A DNA stretch of 64,000 bases from Endotrypanum monterogeii (Eukaryota; Euglenozoa; Kinetoplastea; Trypanosomatida; Trypanosomatidae): assembly GCA_000333855.2 (NCBI GenBank), contig CM007320.1:552262-616261 (forward strand). The letters run 5' to 3'. Below are positions 10,517 to 21,401 of the stretch, piece after piece. Under the pieces are notes generated by a model. The model was not told the DNA's origin, made no database searches, and was given only the letters and a program-made list of their open reading frames with translations. How positions within the stretch are numbered: the stretch's first letter is position 1; the number at the start of each line of letters is the position of its first letter. A program made the position numbers and the translations under genes.

Positions 10517-10556
10517 AAAGGGAGGGGGGGGAAGGGGGAAGGGGAGGGGAGGGGTA
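10517..10556 (+). repeat. G-rich purine tract
   Basis: Seven clustered runs of three or more G separated by A or AA. On the plus strand it could form a G-quadruplex; on the transcribed minus strand it reads as a polypyrimidine tract. Confidence 0.7.
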
Positions 10557-10995
10557 AAGGATGTTCACAAACGCCAGGAGGTCTTGTATGGTGCTCGCGC
10601 TACCACGCTGACAAGTTTTCCGTCATCCAAATGGATGTCCACCCTGAGTTTCTGAAAGTGGAGGAAATGAAGCACCAGAAATAACACCACAGGGTTGAAG
10701 CAAGAGGGAAAAAGAAAAGAAGATAAGTCGCCATGATAAGCACACGCATCTGCTCATAATTGTGTCCACAGAAAATATTTGAAAAAGGGTGAGTAAGCAA
10801 AATAAAGGAATTTTTTTTCTTCTCGAGGAAAATGGAGAATATGAAAATGCGAATATAAAACCGAAAAAAAAAAAACAACTAACTTTCAACACGAAAGAAA
10901 AAGCACTGAGATGACGGCACAGGATTGAGCTGTCCTTCAGTGGCATCCCCCGTTCGTCGGCGCTGATATACGTAGTCAAATATAATATTAATACT

Positions 10996-11027
10996 AATAT
11001 ATATACATATATATATATATATATATT
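10996..11027. repeat. (TA)n microsatellite
   Basis: Alternating TA with one CA interruption, in the gap downstream of kinase A. Confidence 0.9.
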
Positions 11028-13577
11028 TGCGTGTGCGCGTTGTATGTCACAGATAAAAGTGGCAACAGCTCTTCTGGAGAAGCACCTGTTCGCGCATCCC
11101 ATTTTTTTTCCATTTTTCAGTGCTTTTCCCGATTTCATTAAGATGAGTGTGTTTTCGTCTCTCCATGTCACGCGGCTGTGAGCGACAAACCCACCTGACA
11201 AACTCCTTTTTGCTCTATTGTGAAACATCTCATGATCCCTTTTCACAAACAGGGAAGGGAGATATCTGGTATGGCTCATAAACGTGACTCGTAATGGTTG
11301 CTGGGGGGGGGGGGGGGATGGATTCGTTTACCTTTCCTCCGTCCAGTAGATGTATGCTGTACACCCTTCACCCCAGCAATGCTGCCCTGTATGGGCGAGA
11401 GAGGATAGCGACGCTACAGAAGCCTTCCAAGACGCCCTTCAGTATTTCATTAACCCCACCACCACCACCCTGCCCTGCCCTGCCCTGACCCCCTACTAAG
11501 AGCCACCGAAGAGGCTAACTGTGGACACAGGGAAGGCGTTTGAGAGAGGGAAGGGAGGAAAGGGTGCGTGTGCCCAGCTAAACGTGGTAGAGAGATTTAA
11601 AAAATGCACGCGTCGTAGGCGTCTGATCAGCCAGATCAACATTATGGTGAAGGTGAAAGAAAACACGCAAACAACAAACAAAAGAAGGGCGAAGGAAACG
11701 AAATGCAACACATATCTCATACGGACGCTCTTTCTTCGCACCATCAGCACAGTGAAAAGAAAAAAAAAACGGGTTGCGGGATTACAGAAAAGATGGGGGG
11801 GGGGGAATAACATAAGAGGGGAAGATGGATATAGAGGGAAGAGCAGGGGAAAGGTAAACGCCTGAAGACATACATACTCCCCTCTGTTCTTGTCCCTCCT
11901 TCCCTTCTGCCCACCTTCCCTTCGCCGCACTAGCTAAAGAGGACACATACATCACTTCTTGCCATCCATCTGAGCAACATCAAAACAACAAGTGCCAGGA
12001 CCCTGAACAACAAGCGCACCCCATCCGTGAGGGGCAGGGGTGAAGAAAGGGCCAAAAAAAAAAAAAGAAGACCCATTTACTAGAGTTAGTGTGGACGGAA
12101 AAAAAAAAAACATGTGCGAGGTATGGGGGAGGGGGGGAGGGGAGAGTGAGATATGCGGCTTTTAAGAGGAAGGGGGGGACCAGCAAACGATAGCACTCAC
12201 CACCAGAATGCAACTGATAATTGGATCGTGAACCCCGCATTAGACGAGCCTCGATAGGAGCATGAAGCACTTCTAGTACGGTTTGTGCTCCTACTACACT
12301 GAAACAGAACATGCAGCTAAACAGCTGGCGTCTGCAGTAGCTTCTGCCGCCATCTCCTGAGGGCTGCCAACATACATTCGTCGAAATACATAGTTCACAT
12401 GAGAAAAATCACAAGAAAAAAGAGCGAAGAGAAAAAACTGAGTCACCAAATAAAAAACCCAAGACCCTCAGAGAGGCATGCTAACAGCGGCAGAAAAAAA
12501 AACACATGTAATGGAGATACTCAACTTCAAAATAAACAACCGAGATATGGACAGTCATCGAATGAAACAGAGGCGAACGTCTGAGAGGTGCGGGGGGTGG
12601 CTCAGTCAAAACGAATTAAACAAAAAGGTGAAGGGTCCCCACATGCACATATATACACACACACACACACACTTACGCACGCCGACTCACCTGCATTCCA
12701 TCGAAGAACAAAAGAAAAAAAAAACACTTGTTTTCATTTTTCTCATCCGCTTCAAGTATTCAACTCTTCAGTACCGATACCCCGAAGAGCACGCAACGCC
12801 CAGGTGGAATGTGACGACCACAGCAACCAGTGATTGAGAAAAGGGATCATCACAGTATGGGCAGATATCTCAAAATACACGAGGGCATCAGCAAACTGAA
12901 ACCAGGAAACACTCCACGCGACGCAGCCATGAAACATACAGATCAATGAATCTCAGAAAAAAAATAAAAGGAATGAATGGAAAAAAAAAAGAGTTGAAGT
13001 CCGAGAGCCACATACAGACACACACCCTAACCTATACAAACGCACCTACAGTCAGTAACATGAAAAAACAAAACAGTATATGTACATGACAAAAGAAGAA
13101 AAGAAAGGCGGACAGAGGCGTCTCTCACTTCCTTCTCCACCATCACAACTGCCCTCTGCCCATTTAACCCGCCCTACGTAGCGATTGCCACGTCACAGGG
13201 TGGAATAGCCCACACACACACACACACACCTCAACCCCAGTCCGCCTTCTTCGCCACCAGAAAAAAAAAAGAGTAACAATGAAGCTCACACATCCGGCCA
13301 CAGTGTGTCGACGTGCGACAAAGGTGAAATGCTCACTGTGAAAAATGCTCGTAGAGAAAAGAAACAGACCACAGACCTAGTCTAGAGAAAACACAAGTGC
13401 GCAGCCCCCCCCCCCTCCTGGCCCCACTCCTCAGCAGCCACTTGTGTGCGACGTGACACACACGAGTCAGCGACATGCCATAACGCCTATGTGGGGAAAT
13501 GACCTCAGCATATGTTTTTCTTTTGTTTTTTGGCCGGTGTGATTGGAGGTATAGACCTTCTGCCGTGCGGCCAGGAA

Positions 13578-15083
13578 TTACATGTCATCGCCATCCCCAA
13601 TGCCCAATACGTCTTGAATTTTTTCCATCCAAAGGTCTCGCTCCATTTCACTTTTAGTTTGGAAAGAGAGACGTTTTCCTGTCTTGAAGGCGACTGCAAA
13701 GACATACGAGGCATTGCAGCCTGTATATTTGGCTGGCACAGGGAAGGCGTCCTCCAGCTCCGCAAAGGGTGTCGAGATACACTGTTGCTCCATGGTCTCC
13801 TTTGAAATTGCCAGCACCATATCCAAAGTCTTGAACTTTGGGTTAATATCGAGCACCGTCTGCCCGTCAGCGAGCTCGGCACGAATGCATAAATAGCGTT
13901 TTTTCCATACCATGTCGCTACTCTGCTTCTTCACAGTACCCTCGTGAATTGTGAGGCCCCCGATTGACGTTGTCAGCGGAGTAGCGCCTTCAAGAATCGT
14001 GGTGGATGCCGTCACCGAGCTACCGGAACTCTCCTCCATCATGCGTTGGATCTGACGCTTCTCCGTCACCAAGAGCCGCTTCGTCTCCTGGATCTGGCTC
14101 GATATCGAGTCGCGCAGAGCACCCTGGAAAGCCGGTTGTGTCTGAACGATCTCCAGCAGCCCTGACAAGAAAAGTTTGCAAATGGGCATGTTAAGGAGTC
14201 GGCTGCTTGACGGACGGCGTGTCGGGTCACCGCTTAGTAGCGCCGTGACGATATCGCGCATCTCAGGGCTAATGTTATTCGGAAGGGGATCGAAGCGACC
14301 GGCAAGTGTCTTGTGCATTACCTCATGCATGTTTGCTCCATCGAATGGGCGCTTCAGCGTCAGCAGCTCGTACAGCAGCACGCCGAGTGAGAACATATCC
14401 GCCTTTTTGCTATAGGGGGAGCGGCGCCAAATCTCTGGTGCTACATAATAGGGCGTGCCGCAAAACGTGCGACCAACGTCATCGCTTACAGTATTCGCAT
14501 ACATCTTGCTAAAACCGAAGTCGCCAAGCTTCACGAGACCGTTGCTGCATAGCAGAATATTGGCGCTTTTGATGTCGCGATGAATCATGTGTTTCGAGTG
14601 AACGTGGTGCACAGCCAGTAGCACCTGGAGAAATAGCAAACCTGCCTCGTGCTCACGAAATGTGCGACCGGTCCGTGCACGGCTTTTAATCTCTTGACGA
14701 AGATCACCGGCGTTCGCGTAATCCAGCACCAACGCAATCATGAGCACAGCCTCTGGGTTGCTAAGATCATGCTTCGCCAGGTCTTCGTGGCATTTCACGA
14801 TAGAGAAGAAATCACAGTTCAGCAAGCAATCCACTTCTGCTTGCGCGCGGTTTTTATCGGCTTCGGACATGCCTTCCATATCCACACACTTTACGGCAAA
14901 TCCCTCGCCGTCTGAAACACGCTTCGCACAGAGAACTGTACCAGTCGCACCAGAGCCCAGTACACGGCTAATCCAATACTTTTTGCCCTGCTCCCGTGCG
15001 GTTGCCTCGTCTTTTGCAAACGTGTCTGGAAAGGTTCGGCACACACGGCCGATCATGGCGTCACCAGTGCTACCACCTGACAT
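13578..15083 (-). CDS. NEK-type Ser/Thr kinase with C-terminal PH-like domain (A)
   Basis: A 501-residue protein kinase. The domain spans about residues 37-305: glycine loop GSGATGTV (43-50), ATP-binding Lys65 in FAVK, catalytic HRDIKSAN (168-175), DFG (188-190), activation-loop Thr in RTFCGTPYY (205-213), APE (215-217). The LDYANAGDL and HRDIKSANILL style fits NIMA-related kinases. A linker (about 320-375) is followed by a PH-like fold (about 378-497) with WKKRYLCI near its start and a terminal amphipathic helix containing Trp (DLWMEKI). This kinase-PH layout is that of trypanosomatid NRK-type kinases and suggests phosphoinositide or membrane/cytoskeleton targeting. The paralogue at 19896-21401 shares a 404-bp block (14338-14741) that differs by one base. 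Confidence 0.93.
   Translation of the reverse strand: MSGGSTGDAMIGRVCRTFPDTFAKDEATAREQGKKYWISRVLGSGATGTVLCAKRVSDGEGFAVKCVDMEGMSEADKNRAQAEVDCLLNCDFFSIVKCHEDLAKHDLSNPEAVLMIALVLDYANAGDLRQEIKSRARTGRTFREHEAGLLFLQVLLAVHHVHSKHMIHRDIKSANILLCSNGLVKLGDFGFSKMYANTVSDDVGRTFCGTPYYVAPEIWRRSPYSKKADMFSLGVLLYELLTLKRPFDGANMHEVMHKTLAGRFDPLPNNISPEMRDIVTALLSGDPTRRPSSSRLLNMPICKLFLSGLLEIVQTQPAFQGALRDSISSQIQETKRLLVTEKRQIQRMMEESSGSSVTASTTILEGATPLTTSIGGLTIHEGTVKKQSSDMVWKKRYLCIRAELADGQTVLDINPKFKTLDMVLAISKETMEQQCISTPFAELEDAFPVPAKYTGCNASYVFAVAFKTGKRLSFQTKSEMERDLWMEKIQDVLGIGDGDDM
14338..14741 (-). repeat. Gene-conversion tract shared by the two NEK genes (copy A)
   Basis: 404 bp matching 20641-21044 with one mismatch (T at 14663, C in the other copy, giving Thr versus Ala). 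It covers the kinase core from the region before HRD to the helix after APE. Sequence outside is clearly diverged on both sides. Confidence 0.93.
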
Positions 15084-17688
15084 GATCCTTTTGGGGGAAG
15101 TTCAGAGAGGAGAAAAGAACACAGCTACACCCACACACACACACACACACACTTACACGCCCACGAAGGTAACAAAAAGGGGGAGATATAAAATTAAAAA
15201 GTGAAAAAGGAAAACGGGTGTGTGCACGGGTGCTCTGATGATGCCTAATCACACCAGAACACTACTAGCACAGGGGGCGGAAAAATAGTTCCGTTGTGCG
15301 TGTGCGTATGTGTTTTTTTTTTTTTCAAGTTTCTCCAAGGAAACGAATGCCAGAGACATGTAACGAGAAAAAAACAAAGTGAAGAACAAATGTGCAGAGA
15401 GGAGAAGGAAGAGGAGGTTGAATGCCATATGACAACTAGGAACAGTGTTTTCGCACAGTCGAGGAGTTTTTCTTTCTTGTTCACAGGAGCAGAAAACGAT
15501 GCAGAAGCATCATCATCTCAAGCAAGTTGGGGAGAAGAGATTTCTGGTCGAGGTGTGAAGAGGGTATTGAAAGGGCGACTGCATAACACCCGGTGTGGGG
15601 GAACAAACTCGATCGTGATCTGTCCAGATCTTTGCAAGTCATCCTCCCTTTGAGGCGCGGGGCGTTTTCTGCTTGTTTGTGTATGATTTTGTGCTTCTTT
15701 CACCTGACCGTGTCATATATGTACCTTGAAGATGGCAAGGAGAGCGGTGACGTGGGTTGACAGAAGACACAGCGAAATCCAACGGCAGCTTGCCGCAAGC
15801 AGGTGGTGGAAAAAAAAAAAAGCGCGTCAAACGGACTCAAGCTGATGAGTGATCCCTTCCACAACACCACCAAAGCAGGGGTTACACCACTACCTCTAAG
15901 CCTTGCGGCACAGGAGAACGCACAGCAATGAAAAGAAACGAGATTCCTCTTTTATTTCAACATCAGATTTGCAGTCCTGCAAGTACGGAAAAGAAGTCCC
16001 CTATCTCGCTTTTTTTTTTCTTGACTGTACTTGTGCATCTCCCACCACTCGCCCCTAGGAAGCTAGCGGCCTCGCACGAATCAAATAAAAAAAAGATCTC
16101 CACCCAAACCGAGTCAGTAAAAATAGAGCTGCTCTTATGAGCTACTGAAGCCTACCGTTCTTGACCACGAATGCATGAAAAAAATATATATATGCATTAC
16201 CCCCCGCGCATACCAAACAAAAAAATATATATGCCGTCACCCTCCAACTGCTTCGAGCATCGTATTATGCTCACAACCAAAAAGGGGAAGATTGACACGT
16301 ACAAAGCCATCGTTCGTTTCACAGAATGCATTGTGAAGCGCAATGAGACGTATATTCATGAAATCCAATATCACGTCTTCTTGCACACACACACGAACTT
16401 AATAATGGAGATCGGCCGACAAAGATGGCAGTGAAGACGGTGAATCTTCCGTTGGACTTGGACGTGAACAGCCCTTTCTATACATATATGTTCATATGTA
16501 TATATTTATATAGATGAATAGATATTTTTTCAAATGCATTTAGTTCTATTATTGAGCTAATCACATCGCCCGGCTCCAGAGACCTCAAACAAAGGTGATT
16601 TCTCTCATTCAAGAACAAAAGAAAAAGAGATGAGGAGAAACGGGTGAAAAACAAATGAGGAAACCCTTCACGTCTACCCACGCATCCCATATGCACATAC
16701 AGACCTAACGCACAGGGGAAAAAATTCTTCCTCCTCCCCCCGCCTTTCAGATTCATGGAAAAAAAAAAGGAAAAGATTTTACCTAGAAAGAACCCAAGGC
16801 CAGTAAATAAATAGAAAAATCGGACATGGGGTGAAGATAAAAACAGCAACTAGGATGCCACATGCAGTTCATCGAGCCTGATATCGCCCGTGGAGGCGGA
16901 AAAAAAAAAAAGAAGAAACAACTTTAGAAAGATCTGAGCAAAAAAATCGCGGTAAGAGGAAAACAAAAGACGTACATTTGGAATTCCACAGCAATAAGAC
17001 AGACAATGACGCAACATAGTTCTTTCCACAAGTAATCTGTGTGCGTCAAAGCAGAAACAATTTTTTAAAAGGTCTTATTTTCATGGAACCGTTTTGGACA
17101 CACGTGATAATAGAGAAAAAAAATACTTCGTATTCACCAGGGAATACACAACTCTCCATGAAGACGAGATATATAATAAAAAATATATATAAAATAATAA
17201 GTATATACTGAAGTTCGCATGGTCCACTCGAGGAATATATTATGTTCTCTGACAAGGCAGTGCCACCACATGCGCAGTTATCTCAGCACTGGTGGGGCAC
17301 GAAAAACCTCGGGCACGCTCACTTTCACACGCACAAGCACACGAAAACACACGATGGAGCACGTCTACTCGAAACAATAGACAAGGACGGCGAAATTTTC
17401 TCCCCACGATCGTGAGACGCTGGTTCGAAAAAATGTCCGGTGGAGTATCGACAATCTATCCCCCATGGCAAAAAAAAAAGAAACAGTAACACAAAAAAGC
17501 ACCTGTCAAGAGAACCTCCGTCCTCCAAAAAAAAAAGAAATTACAGCAGGGGCACTCCAGTGATAACAGCCAAATAAATAGTGAGTAGGGGTGAAACAAC
17601 AAGCGACTGGAGCGTCATGGCAGGAACCAGAGTGATACTAGCGGTCTCAGTCAGAGATCGCAACACTCTGTCTCCAGATGAAAACCCT

Positions 17689-18257
17689 CACCACAAAGCG
17701 ATCTACCAAGCGCATGCATAGCAATCCCGCAGCTTACCTGCCACAGTCGTATCACCGCCGTGTCCCCGACGGCGGGACACACCGTCATCTGACCCTCATT
17801 CGGGCAACGAGAAGAGACTACGTCTCACTGCGCCACCCCGCCCCGCCCCGCCCCTGGCGACGCAGCCGGATGAAAAACATCGCCAGAGCCACCTGCGTGG
17901 CGGCCCCGTGCTCTCGTGTGCGAGAGAGCTAGCGGTGCGCACATGCACACGCACGCTCCCCAAACCCACCGAGCTATTACGCCAGCGGGAGTCGGGGCCA
18001 CACACCACACAGCGCAGCCCCACCCTCTCAACACCGGCCACCCTCTTTGTCTGCTGCAAGCACACGCCGAGCCCTGACTGCCTTGCTCCGACACCATACA
18101 CCACATCAGCCCCGCGGCACCGCTCGCCACCACCACCACCACCACCACCACCCACCGCTTGCCGGCTGCTACAGGACACAAACGCCGACTGGGGAAAGAG
18201 TTGGGGGGCGGGAGACAGCAACGAAGACGCCGCGTCCAGGCGGGCTTCCTCGCGTGT
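17689..18257. mobile_element. SIDER-like short retroposon, copy 2
   Basis: About 569 bp in the 3' region of kinase B. It differs from copy 3 by roughly six substitutions plus one 5-bp unit, so it is about 99% identical. It shares the CACCACAAAGCGATCTACC start that copy 1 lacks. The NCCCC array has four units. Flanks do not match those of copies 1 and 3, so it is an independent insertion and not a segmental duplication. See copy 1 for the family reasoning. Confidence 0.7.
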
Positions 18258-19651
18258 CTGAGAAGAAAGAGCAGATGACTGATGTTATTCAAAGGGCATA
18301 CCTAAGCCTCACGACCTGTCAGACCGAGAAGGGGAGCCAATGATGATCCACCGCGCACTGTCTAAAAACAACTTCATAGTGTACAAAGACTGTGCGGTGT
18401 AAATAATCTCATTTTCTTTTCCGCAGCTGCTATAGTATGTTTGCTACAACGTCAAACTAAACACAAAGAAGCCGTCCTGTAGTCTGTACGGTGCAGGTAG
18501 CACGACGACCGAGGGATGGTACGCGGCAGACCATCCTCATGCACCGACACGGCGATAGACATGCCTCCCACCTTCCCCCTTGAGATATTCAATGCACGGG
18601 GACTTTGTTGTCAGGATCATCGCCAGCAGTTGTAAAAAAAAAAAAAACATTAGTTTCCTGAAACGGAATCGAAACACAGAAATGTTTCACTTGGTGCATT
18701 CGGCGACTTGCAAAATTTTTTTTTCAGTTGTGAGTGTACCCATCGGCATTAGCTTTTCGTACCTTGAGCGGAAACACAGAAAAAAAAGGGGTCGAAAGCA
18801 AGTGACGCTCCGGGGAAAAAAAAGAGGGGAAAACATGGCCTCTTCAGATGCTTCAATCACCACGGAAAGGTGGCGTAGTGAACGTTCCGCTTTATGTTTC
18901 ACTTGGCATAGGGTATCTTCTCTTTTCGGCTCGGCTGTTTCCCAGAAGTGGGCCTTTCTTTCTCCCACCGTTCTCATGCTAGCAGCTTGGCACTAGCTTG
19001 CTTCCTTTCCAGGGTTAATGAAACACAAGACTTCCATGAGAGAGGTGGAGAACGGCGAGCCGAGAAAAAAAAAAGATTGATCATCTAATTCACTGCGCAG
19101 ACGTGCAAAAATGAGCGCCGCACAACACCTGGACAGATATGAACACGTAGCGAGAGGCTTTCTATTCTCAAATATGAGGGAGGGGTGAGGGTGAAAACAA
19201 ACAAAAAACGAATCCAGATCAGCTATGCTCCAATTAGGAGGACTCGGCTGAGGAGCTCGTCTATAAAATGGGCAATTAGATGTCAATATCCATGAAGCGA
19301 CTCTGCTCTGTTGCCTTCCTGGCAAACGGAGTAAGACTGGATAGGGGGAGGTCAGTGACTACCATATCACCTGCATGCAAGGCAGCGAAAATGCCGCCCC
19401 CCCCCTCCCCCACGCCCGCCGAGAATCAGATGATACGGAGAGATGAAGGCGAGACAGTAATCATCGCCTACATACGCACAGAGGAAGTTGCCTCGTTCGT
19501 TTCCTGTGAGGTGACAAAAATATATATTCGGAAGAAGCCTGAATAATAATCAAAAAGACAGTTATGAAGAGAGAAGGTAATGGAGGCAGGTACAATAGAA
19601 TGAAACAAGAAAAATTAAATTCAACGAATGAATACTACTAATCAGTATATG

Positions 19652-19670
19652 TATATATATATATATATAT
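19652..19670. repeat. (TA)n microsatellite
   Basis: Alternating TA just downstream of the second kinase gene. Confidence 0.85.
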
Positions 19671-19895
19671 CTGCAGACACGTCTGACGACTACAGTTGCG
19701 ATAGCAACAGGCTAAAGGAAAAAAACGCAAGGGTGGAAGGGAGCTGAGAAAAAAAAAAAATACGAATGTTCAAGAAAGCAGGCGGCCACGACTGGAAAGT
19801 GCCCGAGTTCAGCAAAACGACACACGCTTTTGTTGTTGTTGTTTGTTCTGGTCGTATACCACATCTCTGTAGTTGTCCCTTCGTCGCAACGCAAC

Positions 19896-21401
19896 TCACT
19901 CGTCGCCGTCCCCAATGCCAAGATAACTTTGAATACACCGCATCCAACCATCCCGGGTGTTTTCATCGTCCGCGTTGAATAAAATACGTCGACCATTTCT
20001 GAAAGCGATGGCGAACGCGTGCGCCGCATCGGAGTTGGTGTACTTGCGAATGACTGGAAAGACATCCTCTAACTCGGAAAAAGGGGTGGACAGACACTTC
20101 TTTTCCAGTGTGTCACGTGAAACTGCTTGCACGAGCTCCAGCGCCACCGCGCAAGAGGCGACATCGCCGGCCAGCTTGCACTCCGTCTCGAGCTCGGTGT
20201 AGATGCATACGTAGCGACTCTTCCAGCTAAGGTCACTGCTCTGCTTCATTACTGTGCCCCCATGAAGAATGAAGCCGATTCGGTGGGGTGAACCACTCAA
20301 GGATACCCTCTCCGCTTTCTGAAGCACATGTTCGATGGAGATAGGTAGACGGCGGCGATCCACCTGCAGTTCTTCCTTTGTTTGCTTCAACTGCCGTATA
20401 ACAGTCGCTCGCTGCTCGGGAGAAAAGCCACCAACCTCCCCGTCCTGGACAATATCGCGCACCACAGATATGTACAACTTGCAGACAGGTGTGTTCAAGA
20501 GCGTCTTGCTCGACGGACGTCGCTTTGGCTCGCTCTGCAGAAGCGCACCCACAATAGTTTGCATTTCAGGGCTAATGCTCTTCGGTAACGGGTCGTAATG
20601 TCCGGCAAGTGTCTTGTGCATGACATCCTCGATATCCTCGCCATCGAATGGGCGCTTCAGCGTCAGCAGCTCGTACAGCAGCACGCCGAGTGAGAACATA
20701 TCCGCCTTTTTGCTATAGGGGGAGCGGCGCCAAATCTCTGGTGCTACATAATAGGGCGTGCCGCAAAACGTGCGACCAACGTCATCGCTTACAGTATTCG
20801 CATACATCTTGCTAAAACCGAAGTCGCCAAGCTTCACGAGACCGTTGCTGCATAGCAGAATATTGGCGCTTTTGATGTCGCGATGAATCATGTGTTTCGA
20901 GTGAACGTGGTGCACAGCCAGTAGCACCTGGAGAAATAGCAAACCTGCCTCGTGCTCACGAAATGCGCGACCGGTCCGTGCACGGCTTTTAATCTCTTGA
21001 CGAAGATCACCGGCGTTCGCGTAATCCAGCACCAACGCAATCATAGAGACATCATCCGGATTTCCCCCGTCACCGAAGACAAAATCTTCGTGGCACTTCA
21101 CGATAGAGAAGTAGTCACAGCTAAGAAGACAACAAACCTCCCCCGACGCGCGCATGATCTCCTGCAGTGTGTGGCCCTCGACGTCCATAACCTTCACCGC
21201 AAAAGGGTGGCCATCTCTCACCCGACGGGCGTAAAGCACCGTCCCAGAAGTTCCAGATCCAAGGACTGCATCCAAAAAATATCGAAAAGACGGCGGGAAG
21301 GACTGACTTTCAATGTTGTTTTCCTCCTCAATTTCGACGCCAAAGGTAGTGGGAAATGCGCTGCAAACCTTTTTGATGAGTGCATCGCTTGGTGCCGCCA
21401 T
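19896..21401 (-). CDS. NEK-type Ser/Thr kinase with C-terminal PH-like domain (B)
   Basis: A 501-residue paralogue of the kinase at 13578-15083. I start at the ATG 21399-21401 (MAAPSD); the frame two codons earlier opens with TTG. It has glycine loop GSGTSGTV, FAVK lysine, HRDIKSAN, DFG and APE, so it should be active. A PH-like domain follows (SWKSRYVCI near its start, GWMRCIQSYLG at its end). The N-terminal 110 residues, the linker and the PH region are strongly diverged from paralogue A. The central kinase core (about residues 120-253) is nearly identical at DNA level, including synonymous sites. Both proteins end in GIGDGD, so the C-terminal tip is conserved. Confidence 0.93.
   Translation of the reverse strand: MAAPSDALIKKVCSAFPTTFGVEIEEENNIESQSFPPSFRYFLDAVLGSGTSGTVLYARRVRDGHPFAVKVMDVEGHTLQEIMRASGEVCCLLSCDYFSIVKCHEDFVFGDGGNPDDVSMIALVLDYANAGDLRQEIKSRARTGRAFREHEAGLLFLQVLLAVHHVHSKHMIHRDIKSANILLCSNGLVKLGDFGFSKMYANTVSDDVGRTFCGTPYYVAPEIWRRSPYSKKADMFSLGVLLYELLTLKRPFDGEDIEDVMHKTLAGHYDPLPKSISPEMQTIVGALLQSEPKRRPSSKTLLNTPVCKLYISVVRDIVQDGEVGGFSPEQRATVIRQLKQTKEELQVDRRRLPISIEHVLQKAERVSLSGSPHRIGFILHGGTVMKQSSDLSWKSRYVCIYTELETECKLAGDVASCAVALELVQAVSRDTLEKKCLSTPFSELEDVFPVIRKYTNSDAAHAFAIAFRNGRRILFNADDENTRDGWMRCIQSYLGIGDGDE
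20641..21044 (-). repeat. Gene-conversion tract shared by the two NEK genes (copy B)
   Basis: Counterpart of 14338-14741: 404 bp, one mismatch. The boundaries are sharp, at CCATCGAATGGG on the low side and CGCAATCAT on the high side. Confidence 0.93.

Larger units (their letters stand above)
8163..13577. other. 5.4 kb gene-free region with one retroposon-like repeat
   Basis: Between NEK kinase gene A (3' side) and the coiled-coil gene. Apart from the interspersed repeat copy at 8584-9134 it consists of A-rich and T-rich low-complexity DNA: A-runs (for example 11761-11769, 12054-12065, 12101-12110), (TA)n at 10996-11027, (CA)n near 12655-12673 and 13209-13228, G-runs at 11304-11318, and purine tracts at 10517-10560 and 12124-12148. 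No frame here has coding character. The kinase mRNA may carry an unusually long 3' UTR, or the region may be spacer. Confidence 0.6.
15084..19895. other. 4.8 kb gene-free region between the two kinase genes
   Basis: Holds the 5' region of kinase A, one interspersed repeat copy (17689-18257) and the 3' region of kinase B. The rest is low-complexity: (CA)n at 15132-15151, many A-runs of 8 to 13, AT-rich stretches at 16180-16520 and 17160-17210, and (TA)n at 19652-19670. No frame with coding character was found, and the flanks of kinase A and B are not similar to each other. Confidence 0.6.

Noticed and set aside
11496..11930. 144-codon minus frame with apparent membrane helices
   Set aside because: Arises from plus-strand purine tracts; no coding character.
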